Assembly: GCA_004352715.1 (NCBI GenBank)
Contig: SCFE01000009.1
Coordinates: forward strand, 1,957,661 to 2,013,182
DNA length: 55,522 nt
Origin: Hofstenia miamia
Taxonomy: Eukaryota; Xenacoelomorpha; Acoela
Reading direction: 5' to 3'
The position numbers were made by a program, and so were the translations under genes. Below are positions 45,211 to 55,522 of the stretch, piece after piece (positions within the stretch are counted from its first letter, which is position 1; each line of letters begins with the position of its first letter). The notes under the pieces were generated by a model. The model saw nothing but the letters and a program-made list of their open reading frames with translations, was not told the origin of the DNA and made no database searches.

Positions 45211-45999
45211 GCTAGACAATAAGCTTCCCAACTATTCTATGTTGATTTCCTAAAAACACTCATATAATCATTGAAATGCCTTAGTTAGTCATTTTGCGGT
45301 TAGGTGGTAGTGATATTTTGCAGGTTAAAGTTGTAGAGGCATAGACACAAAGCTTTCGCAACTAAGATCAATTTAGTTGTGAAACTGTACATAGTGTCTT
45401 CTTAAGGTTGTCCTAAAATTTGCAGAAACAAAACTTATTTAGTTGAAAACGAATATTTATCTGGATATTGCCTATGACAAATGTATAATTTATTTAATTG
45501 TATTTGAGAAAACCTTTCTTTCCAAAGTTTCAGCTCTTTTCTTGTAACTAACTTGATTCAATTTTCGAAAGGACCGAATTAAAATCATTATTGTTTGAAG
45601 GAAAGCAATAAATGCCTTGTTTCAGCTTCCCGGAAGCTATTTTGAAAAACGCTAGAAATTTATATCTCATAAAGTGATCTAGAGTTTCCACTATTATTTG
45701 GATGCACTCTTGCAATAATAAATAATTTTCAAGTTGGCGCACTGCAATGCATATTTTGATATTGGATATTTAATAGCTCTCAGAAAAAGTAAATAGCGCA
45801 TTACTAAAATAATCTTAAGCATAGTTGTCGACATTAATTACTAAACAAATTAGATCAGTCAATTTGTTAGTTGAATTGAAGAAATAACAAAATGCTTTTT
45901 TTAAAAATCAATATCAATAATTTACGTTATACTTGTTTTGATACATTTTTTTAAAATACACATTGATTTGAATTTGAATTGTTATTTTCCTGATTTCAG
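45207..45999. other. AT-rich non-coding spacer
   Basis: No gene recognised; an unremarkable 64-codon minus-strand ORF at 45548-45742. Confidence 0.5.
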
Positions 46000-46067
46000 G
46001 TTATATATTTTAGTTGCAGCAACAATTTTATACATTTATGCAGGACATAATGCAACACAATCTGTAG
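46000..46067 (+). CDS. Candidate 68 bp exon with a hydrophobic segment
   Basis: A strong acceptor (TTATTTTCCTGATTTCAG) and a good donor (GTAG|GTGAAA) bound a 68 bp open segment encoding LYILVAATILYIYAGHNATQ. It begins with the last base of a codon and ends with the first base of another. The peptide is a likely membrane helix followed by a possible N-glycosylation site (N-A-T). I do not recognise the family and no partner exon was found. Confidence 0.35.
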
Positions 46068-46084
46068 GTGAAAATTTTAATCAT

Positions 46085-46097
46085 ATAATATATATAT

Positions 46098-46141
<44 letters not shown>
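46085..46141. repeat. (AT)n microsatellite
   Basis: About 57 bp of AT dinucleotide with one ATAATA interruption; the ORF spanning it is its translation. Confidence 0.97.
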
Positions 46142-46144
<3 letters not shown>

Positions 46145-46849
46145 GTTCGGACAGTGGCAATGCTTGGCATAATCAATATATATATTTATTTATTTACTTA
46201 TCTATTTATTATTAAGTGATAGTTAAATATAATATAAATCTTACCGCATAAGAACTTTCCCATAAAATTCAAAAATTATGTATGAATGTATAGTGATAGT
46301 TGAGCGATTACATCGTGCACTGAGGGCTCTTAACTCTACTCCGTCTGGGCGTTTTTCTCCTCCTCAATACTGTGTAGGGAGCATTTTTTCTCCCACTATC
46401 TAACTTTGCATTTGATTATGATATTAAAACGAAACTTTGGAAAATATTCCTCATATTGTAGTACCATCAATTGGAATACTTAGATATATGATGCCATTAT
46501 TATTTTTGATAATAATAATAATAAAAATAATAATAGTAACAATAATAGTCAAAAGCAATTTATTTTTTTGCTTAATACATATTAAATCTATTTACTACAA
46601 AAACACTTCAATAAATATTTACAAAATTATGATAAATTATTCACACACTGTAAATTTTTTGTGATATTTACTTCCCCAAGTGAATTTTGAATTTTTAAAA
46701 GTGATTTTTTAGTATTTTCTTAAAATTTTTTAAATTTGGTGAATTATAGAGATATTGACTAAATTGTTCTACTTCTTTGTGGCAATAGAAGTAAATGAAT
46801 TCGGAGTTATGCTATGTAACTTTTTAGTTCGTTTGCTAAAAATTTTAAT
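46142..46849. other. AT-rich spacer with an ATA/ATT trinucleotide tract
   Basis: A degenerate ATAATAATA tract lies at 46507-46550 and gives the Ile-rich ORF at 46437-46664. No gene. Confidence 0.6.
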
Positions 46850-47900
46850 GAGATGGATGAAATTTAAAGTTCATACAGTCCAATTGTACATTTTCCTAAG
46901 TTAAATCTTTTATTTTGCTGTTAGATTATAAAATAGAAAACTGCAATATCGAAAATGACTAAAGATAAATGAATTTATTAATTGTTTATGGTAAATTTTC
47001 TCTATATTTCCAATATAATACAGCATTTTTACTCCATTGGCCATCTGTCGTATTTTAAAATTAAAAAATAGGTAATACTTTAGATGATTACTTAATTCAA
47101 CTCCTAAATATTTTACGCAATTTGTTTGTTGTGTTATTATTCTTTAGAGTTCCGACAAGGTCCCTATGATGAAATATTATAAACTGAGTTGTATCTACGT
47201 TAATTTTTAATTTATTGAGTAAAATAATTCAATAGAGACTCAACAATATTTGCAAGAATTTCGCAGATATAATTGCATTCTTTTTTGTTTTTATAAGACT
47301 AGTATCATCAGCATATTGATGTAGAATAGTATATAGTGATAAATCATTTACATACAGTGCAAAAAATAGGCCCCAACACTGTACTCTGGGGTCCTCCTTG
47401 GTCAAGAATAATATAGCTAGATAATACATTATCAATTCGGGCTCGCTGTCGAAGATTTTCAAAAAAACTCATAATAAAATTTACAGCATTTATCTGAAAT
47501 CCTTGTTGCAATAACTTAGTTTTCAGAATGGGAAAAGTCATTGAATTAAAAGCCTTACTCAAATCCAGTAATGCGATGGCACACGTTTGGTTTTCCAAAT
47601 TTATCTAAATGTTTTTGTAATTGATAAAATAGCATCCGATGTACTGTGGCCGAGACGAAATCCAAATTGATTATTTGAATGTATTTTGGTTTCGGCTATA
47701 AATTCATACATTTACGAGGTGATTAATTTTCGAATAGCTTTGAAAATTGATGAGTAGTTGAAATTAGTCTAAAATTGTGTGCTTTTAGGGATCACCATTT
47801 TTATAAACAGGGGAAACATCAGTATCTTTTAGTTTTTGAGCTAAAAGTGAATGAATGCCAAAGATGTGCTAGTGGTATTTTATAATATAGTATGGTATTC
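46850..47900 (-). pseudogene. LINE reverse transcriptase fragment
   Basis: Minus-strand motifs in order: KLKDTDVSPVYKNGDP (about 47850-47790); NNQFGFRLGHSTSDAILSI (about 47675-47620); LLDLSKAFNSM (about 47575-47545, motif A); GGPQSTVLGPIFC (about 47395-47355, the Q-G-S-x-L-G-P motif with Gly lost); HQYADDTSLIKTK (about 47330-47290, intact YADD); YLGVELSNHLKYYLF (about 47110-47065); and YIGNIEKIYHKQ to about 46930. This is the RT of an APE-type LINE (CR1/jockey group), 5' and 3' truncated with several frameshifts. Its sequence is clearly unlike the RT at 38-39 kb, so it is another family. Confidence 0.85.
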
Positions 47901-48329
47901 TTTTATAGCTTATCAATTTATTTTTATCAAGTTGACCGACGAAAGTTAAATTTACTACAATTGGTAGTAGGTTTAATTGACATAATAGTGTTGCTTCGAA
48001 CTTTGTTAATATGAAATTTACCTAGGTTTGCAAATGTTGCATAAGAGCAAAAGCAAATGAATTAAATGTAAAAAAGTCCTGTCGGTTAATTTTACTGAAA
48101 ATTTTATTTGTTCTTTGATTGAGCTAATTGTTGTAGAAAATTTAGAGAATTACATTCATTTATAAACTTATGAGTTAAACACAAAAATTGATTCTTAGTT
48201 GAATAAAGTTGAGACAAAATATTATGATCGAAGTTCATTGACTGATTGATGCTTATCAATAAAATTTAGTGATCTTAAGGCCCAATTATATATTCTTGAT
48301 AAGGATAACCTATTGTGAGCGTTGATACT
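47901..48329. other. AT-rich spacer, possibly LINE 5' remnant
   Basis: Lies between the RT fragment and an (AT)n array. No motif recognised. Confidence 0.4.
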
Positions 48330-49418
48330 TATATATATATATATATATATATATATACTAATAATAATAATTATAATAATACGCCATAATTCCTATAAAC
48401 AATTACAAAACAAACTATTCTTTGTTAGCTGAATCTAAAAAATTGCAGAATTTTTGGAAATATATTGAATGTTAGTTTTAGTAGTTGGAAATGTCTGAAA
48501 TCATTAGACTGAATTCATAACTTATGAAATATAATTTTGATTATTTCACATAAATTTTTTACATAGTTTTTTCATAATAACAGTAATAATTTTTTGCAAG
48601 AATTGTAATACTGTGTCCCCGTTGCAGTACAATGTTATGCATAAAATAAGTAGATATTTAGAAAAAATGTATTAGGTGGTTATGATACCCAATAAACGCC
48701 AGAAAAATTCATCATGTCTCACTAAGATAAATCTCCACCAGTTTTGAATAATAATCAAAACTTTAATAAGGGGAGGGAAATATTTCCTCTTACAGAATAA
48801 GGTTAAAGGTGTCCTTTCCAGTTATGACTTTTTGAACTCAAACCTATATGTTAGGCCACAGACATGTAGTCNTATATATATATATATATATATATATATA
48901 CTAATAATAATAATTATAATAATACGCCATAATTCCTATAAACAATTACAAAACAAACTATTCTTTGTTAGCTGAATCTAAAAAATTGCAGAATTTTTGG
49001 AAATATATTGAATGTTAGTTTTAGTAGTTGGAAATGTCTGAAATCATTAGACTGAATTCATAACTTATGAAATATAATTTTGATTATTTCACATAAATTT
49101 TTTACATAGTTTTTTCATAATAACAGTAATAATTTTTTGCAAGAATTGTAATACTGTGTCCCCGTTGCAGTACAATGTTATGCATAAAATAAGTAGATAT
49201 TTAGAAAAAATGTATTAGGTGGTTATGATACCCAATAAAGGCCAGAAAAATTCATTCATCATGTCTCACTAAGATAAATCTCCACCAGTTTTGAATAATA
49301 ATCAAAACTTTAATAAGGGGAGGGAAATATTTCCTCTTACAGAATAAGGTTAAAGGTGTCCTTTCCAGTTATGACTTTTTGAACTCAAACCTATATGTTA
49401 GGCCACAGACATGTAGTC
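48330..49418. repeat. ~540 bp direct duplicate joined by one 'n' (48872)
   Basis: 48330-48871 and 48873-49418 are the same sequence, each starting with (AT)n then CTAATAATAATAATT and ending GACATGTAGTC. They differ by a 4 bp insertion (ATTC) and a CGCC/GGCC change, with a single 'n' between. Best read as unmerged contig ends or two alleles laid end to end. Confidence 0.92.
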
Positions 49419-50311
49419 CGATTTTAAATTGGAGTGCCTTTTGGAGGATTATTGCCAGATCATATTGCAATTTAAAAATCGATAAAGTTATTTCAATATT
49501 GCCGCTTCCCTATGGCTACATCGCACTCAATTAATCTTTTAAATAACGTATAGCGTGAATTGACAGAAAAGTGACTCGGTTTTAATAGGGATTTTAATTT
49601 AAGACTGTCGCTTGTATTAAGCTTTAACAGAAATCAAATGTTTTAATGCAAACCATGTTTATTTACAGAGCACACAACAGAATTTTGTTCTAGAGCCTCA
49701 TGAAGAAATCGTTGTTGGTCAGAATTCAAATTTCATATGGTTTGACAATCGCAATTTTTTAATGGTTTCTAATATACCTTTATTTACATTTCTTAATAAA
49801 ATATGATAGGACCCATTTTTTAGGCCTTACGAAAGTTGGAGATTTCCCAAATTGTCCATGCCATTCATTCCTTTCATATATACTAACACTTGAGTGAAAT
49901 AGAGTTCAATCACTTCTAGCAAATTTAGATAGTGCAAATATATTGCAATGCCTAAAACAGAATTTTTTAAAATTTCAGCTATTGACATATTTTCACTAAT
50001 CTTTTGTATTAATATTTGATCGAAGTTGTAGAAGTTTCAATCAACAATTGAATTTTTTAATTACTAGTTACATTGAAAATGTATTATTTAAATTTCCCCA
50101 GTGATTTGATTAATATTAAAAATTTGAAAGAATCATCGATAATAAAATTCATATTTAGTTCATTATATTGAGGTGATTGAGAAATTGTCCAATCAATATT
50201 TTGTTTCGTTGTTCATTTAATTAAGAACTAAAGAAAGTGAAATTGCGAATTGATACAGGCAGTACTGAAAAATTGTGTTCGTTTCTATTTAGATTAATAC
50301 ATGGGACGAAG
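49419..50311. other. AT-rich non-coding spacer
   Basis: No gene or repeat recognised before repeat copy B begins. Confidence 0.6.
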
Positions 50312-53300
50312 TCTATTTGGCTTAGTGGCATGTAGGCTAATTAGCAGTGAAAAGAATAATATTCCATTTGTACAACCTGTACGTTTCAAGGGTGTTTAAA
50401 TTCTAAAATAAATTACATTTTCAAAAATTTTTTTGAAACTTTTAGTGTAATGTTTAATTCAAATAGATTTTTTACTTATTATTTAGAAAATTAACTCCAG
50501 AAAATCTAATTCTGAGGCCGTCTGTGAACATATCTTTTTCATTCTCTCGCAACGATTTGTCTAAAATACTTATTGCACGTGCCAAATATTTTTCGCACAG
50601 TTCCTTATATATTTCATTTTTCAAAATTGCTCAATGAGGATGAGTTTATTGTGATCTACAACCTGAGTATGTGCTTTTCCTATATGGTAATAATGCATTG
50701 AATAATTCCACATTGGTGAACTTTCAAATTTAACACGTTTTCATGAGAAGGTTTTCGATACCGGCAACAGGGTGTGCTATTGCTAAAGCAGCAGTAAGCA
50801 ATCCCAGTCCTGCAATACTTTACCCATAAAAGACAATTTAACGAATTTTGCTTGTCTTTGCAATTGAGCTTGTTCAGCTTCCAATATTTCCAATATTGGT
50901 CATAATTGGTGTTTGACAAACGTGCCATTAATGGCCTAACGATAAATCCAACAAAGAGCCAATAATGAAGTGGAAGTCATTTTTAGCTTCATTTGTTAAA
51001 TTATGAATGTACATGCAATAATACAAAATACGGTATAAAAATAATCTTTTTATCAAATATAACACAATCATACTATAAACTAATTGCAATCTCCATACTT
51101 TTCCATAGATCGATTTTTTTATCTAGATGCATTTCAGATCGATTAAATTCTTAGAGATCGATTCATGGAATTTTCAGTGATCCACGGTTAATAAAAATGA
51201 CCACTAGCAAGAAAAGCAGTGGTACTTTAACGGCCATAAGAGCAAAGCGAAAATTACACCAAAATGAATAGGGCTCGTGAATATGCCGTTCCAACTACAA
51301 TACGGTGGTATTTTTCAGAGCAAAATGGCGAAATTTTAATAAAACAGAAGAACTGCAATACATCATTTACTTTTCAATACGCTATATTCTAATTTTGCTT
51401 CAATTTGCGTTGAGTTTTACTTGTACAAAGAGAATGGATAAGACTCACTAGTGAGTTTATTATCAGTGATTTGCTAAATGCTACATATAGTATCTTGTAT
51501 AGATTCCGTTTCGAATAGATAACCAAAGAGATTTCCAACACATCTTCATGTGAAAGGATAGTTTAACTGCCTATAATGACTCTAATAAGCACTACTACTA
51601 AGCTAAGAATTGGATCCACGAAGTATCCACGAGATCATGCATCGCATTTTCAGATGCAGATCTACTTAATATCAATGAATTTGAGATTAATGAAAATATC
51701 CATGGTTATCCAGACCCTTGACAATTCTCGCAATTTCTATGGTAATACTTTTACATGGATTATAATTTATTGCATGACTAATTTAGGTAATAATATAAAT
51801 ATATTTGAAAATATTGTATTATACTTTTACACCGGCTGATTCTTACTGACACGAATTAATCGGCCCGATGAAGAAAAAGGCTTGCACTGCACTCTACAAT
51901 TCCCTGTTAATTTGTGCCGTCATTTGACACAAATGATAACTTAAAATAAATGATGAGTTAAATGTGAAAACCAAAAATTATTGTAAAACAGTTGGAGCTA
52001 TTAACATGCAAATAATAATTACAATATCTCACAAAACATAAATGAAAAACTGTAAGATAGTTTCATAAGAAGAGTGAAATATTTCAGTTCAAGTAATTTT
52101 AATGCAAAATTCTTTATATCTTGACATTTCATTTAATAGAAGTTGCATTTATACATTTTCTCCATTTAGCATTTTAATAACTTGGCTTCTTTGTTATATT
52201 AACCGGTATATTTTGAACTTGACAAAATATCAGTTTCGTTATTGAAGACTGTTTTATTAAGACAAACAGTTCAGAAAATATAAGGAACTAAATAACTGTT
52301 TCGATTTTTACTGGATGTGTATTTGTATATGTACAGCGTACATGTCTCTTTCTTCAATTCATTGCAAAATTCTGTCATATTAACTTAACAAGCGGTTTAA
52401 GCAAACAATGTCATAAATCGGTAATTTTTGCTTTAATTTGGAATCCCACTCATGTTGTTGGAGTTACTTCAATATGAGATGTATTAACTTTAAGAATCAG
52501 ACAGAAAATTGATTCTCTGAACGGTGCTAATTGGATTTGAATTGTAATATTTTTATAATTTTGGTATTTGGAAAATTCCAGGCTGTAAAGCTGCCTTTCT
52601 TGATATTTAATTTTCGGAATATAATTTTGGTCTTAACCCATTCAAAATTTTTTGATCACTAATGTTTATAATAATATCAAAATATGGACTACATAATAGG
52701 TTGCTAGTCGAGTAGAATTCACAATTTCTTGACAGTTCTTTAATTGAATAGGAAAGTTTTTCATCTCTTATTTCTGTATTTAGGAGTCTGTTGAAATACA
52801 CCGATGAATAACAAGATTAACTTAAAATCTGAAAATTAACTGCTTATATACAATGCTTGAATTGCTCCATAGTTTATCAAACATGTGCTGCTAATATGAA
52901 CACAATAGATTTCTATAATCAAATAAAATTGGTAGCATTGCACTTTACAAATTCTCTTTTCTGATAGTTTTACAATATTTTTGTGAGTAATTGTCACATA
53001 TAGACTTGTAAAAAGTTTTCTCAGTTATCAAAGTAGGCAGTTGTCTTCTCTATTTACTAAGTAGTGCATGAGCAAATATTTTCAAAAAAAATTGTGGGAA
53101 ACATATTCAGGGTACATTGTTAGTAAACAACACGAGTCTTCACTTACACCCAAATTAATGCATTATATATCTATATATCTATTATGAAAATGGCGTTAGA
53201 ACTTGGTCTTTTAAATTGCACAAAGTACCAAACTTACTAATATGCTAGTCACAAAAATGTACAGTTTTTAAGGCGTTTGACTACATTAATATTTCAATAA

Positions 53301-53426
53301 TTGGCTTGAAAATTTTGCCAATTTCCGTCACTTTAGCAGAAAATTTTTTCTAAGTCACAATACATACGGCTGATTCATTCATTAAAAATATATACATAGC
53401 CCTGATAGTATATATATATATATATA
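50312..53426. repeat. Copy B of the dispersed repeat, extended to 3.1 kb
   Basis: 50312-51599 matches 2596-4139 (copy A). The sequence from 51237 to the (AT)n ending at 53426 is repeated again after 53427. Copy B therefore shows the longest version of the unit. No transposase, RT or terminal repeats were recognised. The 87-codon ORF at 51576-51839 recurs with one change in copy C, as expected of any recently duplicated DNA, and carries no domain. Confidence 0.8.
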
Positions 53427-53427
53427 N

Positions 53428-55522
53428 TAAGAGCAAAGCGAAAATTACACCAAAATGAATAGGGCTCGTGAATATGCCGTTCCAACTACAATACGGTGGT
53501 ATTTTTCAGAGCAAAATGGCGAAATTTTAATAAAACAGAAGAACTGCAATACATCATTTACTTTTCAATACGCTATATTCTAATTTTGCTTCAATTTGCG
53601 TTGAGTTTTACTTGTACAAAGAGAATGGATAAGACTCACTAGTGAGTTTATTATCAGTGATTTGCTAAATGCTACATATAGTATCTTGTATAGATTCCGT
53701 TTCGAATAGATAACCAAAGAGATTTCCAACACATCTTCATGTGAAAGGATAGTTTAACTGCCTATAATGACTCTAATAAGCACTACTACTAAGCTAAGAA
53801 TTGGATCCACGAAGTATCCACGAGATCATGCATCGCATTTTCAGATGCAGATCTACTTAATATCAATGAATTTGAGATTAATGAAAATATCCATGGTTAT
53901 CCAGACCCTTGACAATTCTCGCAATTTCTATGGTAATACTTTTACATGGATTATAATTTATTGCATCACTAATTTAGGTAATAATATAAATATATTTGAA
54001 AATATTGTATTATACTTTTACACCGGCTGATTCTTAGTGACATGAATTAATCGGCCCGATGAAGAAAAAGGATTGCATTGCACTCCACAATTTCCTGTTA
54101 ATTTTTGCCAACACTTAAAATAAATAATGAGTTAAATGTGAAAACCAAAAATTATTGTAAAGCAGTTGGAGCTTTTAACATGCAAATAATAATTACAATA
54201 TCTCACAAAACATAAATGCAAAACTGTTAGATAGTTCATAAGAACAGTGAAATATTTCAGTTCAAGTAATTTTAATGCAAAATTCTTTATATCTTGACAT
54301 TTCATTTAATAGAAGTTGCATTTATACATTTTCTCCATTTAGCATTTTAATAACTTGGCTTCTTGTTATATTAGCCGCTAAATTTTGAACTTGACAAAAT
54401 TTCAGTTTCATTATTCAAGACTATTTTATTTAGACAAACAGTTCAGAAAATAACTGTTTCGATTTTTACTGGATGTGTATTTGCATATGTGCAGCGTATA
54501 TGTCAATTCATTGCAAAATTCTGTCATACTAACTTAACAAGCGGTTTAACCAAGCAATGTGATAAATAGGTAATTTTTGCTTTAATTTGGAATCCCATTC
54601 AGGGCTAATGGAGATAGCTCAATATTAGATGTATTGACTTTAAGAATCAGACAGAAAATTGATTCCCTGAACGGTGCTAGTGGGATTTTAATTGTAATAT
54701 TTCTATAATTTTGAATTTTGGCATTTGGGAAATTCTAAGCTGTCTTTCTTGATATTTAAATTTCGGAATATAATTTTTTTTCTTAAGAAATTCAAAATTT
54801 TTTGATCACTAATGTTTCAAAATTTCTTGACAGTCCTTGAATTGAATAGGAAAGTTTTTCATCTCTTATTTCTGTATTTAGGAGTCTGTTGAAATACACC
54901 GATGAATAACAAGATTAACTTAAAATTAACTGTTTCCAAACAATGCTCGAATTACTCCATCGTTTATCAAACATGTGCTGTTAATATGAACACAATAGAT
55001 TTCTATAATCAAATAAAATTGGTAGCATTGCACTTTACAAATTCTCTTTTCTGATAGTTTTACAATATTTTTGTGAGTAATTGTCACATATAGACTTGTA
55101 AAAAGTTTTCTCAGTTATCAAAGTAGGCAGTTGTTTTCTCTATTTACTAAGTAGTGCATGAGCAAATATTTTCAAAAAAATTGTGGGAACCATATTCGGG
55201 GTACATTGTTAGTAAACAACACGAGTCTTCACTTACACCCAAATTAATGCATTATATATCTATATATCTATTATGAAAATGGCGTTAGAACTTGGTCTTT
55301 TCAATGGCACAAAGCACCAAACTTACTAATATGCTAGTCACAAAAATGTACAGTTTTTAAGGCGTTTGACTACATTAATATTTCAATAATTGGCTTGAAA
55401 ATGTTGCAAATTTCCATCACTTTAGCAAAAAATTTGTTCTAAGTCACAATACATATGGCTGATTCATTCATTAAAAATACATACATAGCCCTGATAGTAT
55501 ATATATATATATATATATATAT
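53428..55522. repeat. Copy C: second copy of 51237-53426
   Basis: It begins TAAGAGCAAAGCGAAAATTA directly after the single 'n' at 53427 and is collinear with 51237 onward, offset 2191. The first ~600 bp are almost identical. Later parts differ by substitutions and several deletions (for example about 15 bp missing near 54105, and a longer one near 54815). It ends in (AT)n at the window edge, as the first copy does. Confidence 0.92.

Noticed and set aside
51576-54030. 87-codon frame present twice (51576-51839 and 53767-54030)
   Set aside because: It recurs only because the surrounding DNA is duplicated; no domain, and the frame in copy A is lost in a gap.

Overview
This is a stretch of an AT-rich (roughly 70% A+T by eye), intron-containing animal genome. 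The only host protein-coding sequence I recognise is metazoan: three cadherin exons and the first exon of a rhodopsin-type 7TM receptor. Everything else identifiable is mobile DNA, tandem repeat or assembly gap. I cannot name the phylum. No tRNA, rRNA, CRISPR array or prokaryotic operon is visible.

Layout. 1-7.2 kb: a candidate hAT-type non-autonomous element, two 1000-N gaps isolating a 1.5 kb repeat copy, and several short tandem duplications. 8.2-10.5 kb: a dead Tc1 transposon whose transposase is split by an 800 bp element with ~100 bp inverted termini. 10.8-13.6 kb: three minus-strand cadherin exons whose intron phases match (phase 1, then phase 2). 13.7-16.3 kb: a 5'-truncated R4/Dong-like retrotransposon lying between two (TAA)n arrays, the known target of that clade. 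16.9-17.6 kb: a TA-flanked MITE. 18.8 kb: the 7TM receptor first exon, followed by an (AT)n gap. 20.9-21.7 kb: a TTAA-flanked MITE. 26.6-27.6 kb: a second, different Tc1 relic. 31.3 kb: a 238 bp hAT MITE with a perfect 8 bp target duplication. 37.9-41.5 kb: a decayed but nearly full-length APE-type LINE on the minus strand (zinc finger/coiled-coil ORF1, endonuclease, RT). 43.3-45.2 kb: two further mariner/Tc1 transposase relics. 46.8-47.9 kb: a second LINE RT fragment. 48.3 kb to the end: duplicated segments joined by single 'n' characters.

The host genes do not form an operon or an evident pathway. The main story is transposon stratigraphy around a cadherin locus, plus clear assembly artefacts: three single-n junctions, each flanked by a direct duplicate (300, ~540 and ~2190 bp), most simply unmerged overlapping or allelic contigs. 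For the R4 element, collapsing the duplicate puts the RT in one frame. I found no convincing undescribed molecular system. The best leads are the microsatellite-bounded retrotransposons, the nested element in Tc1, several well-delimited MITE families, and a few orphan candidate exons.
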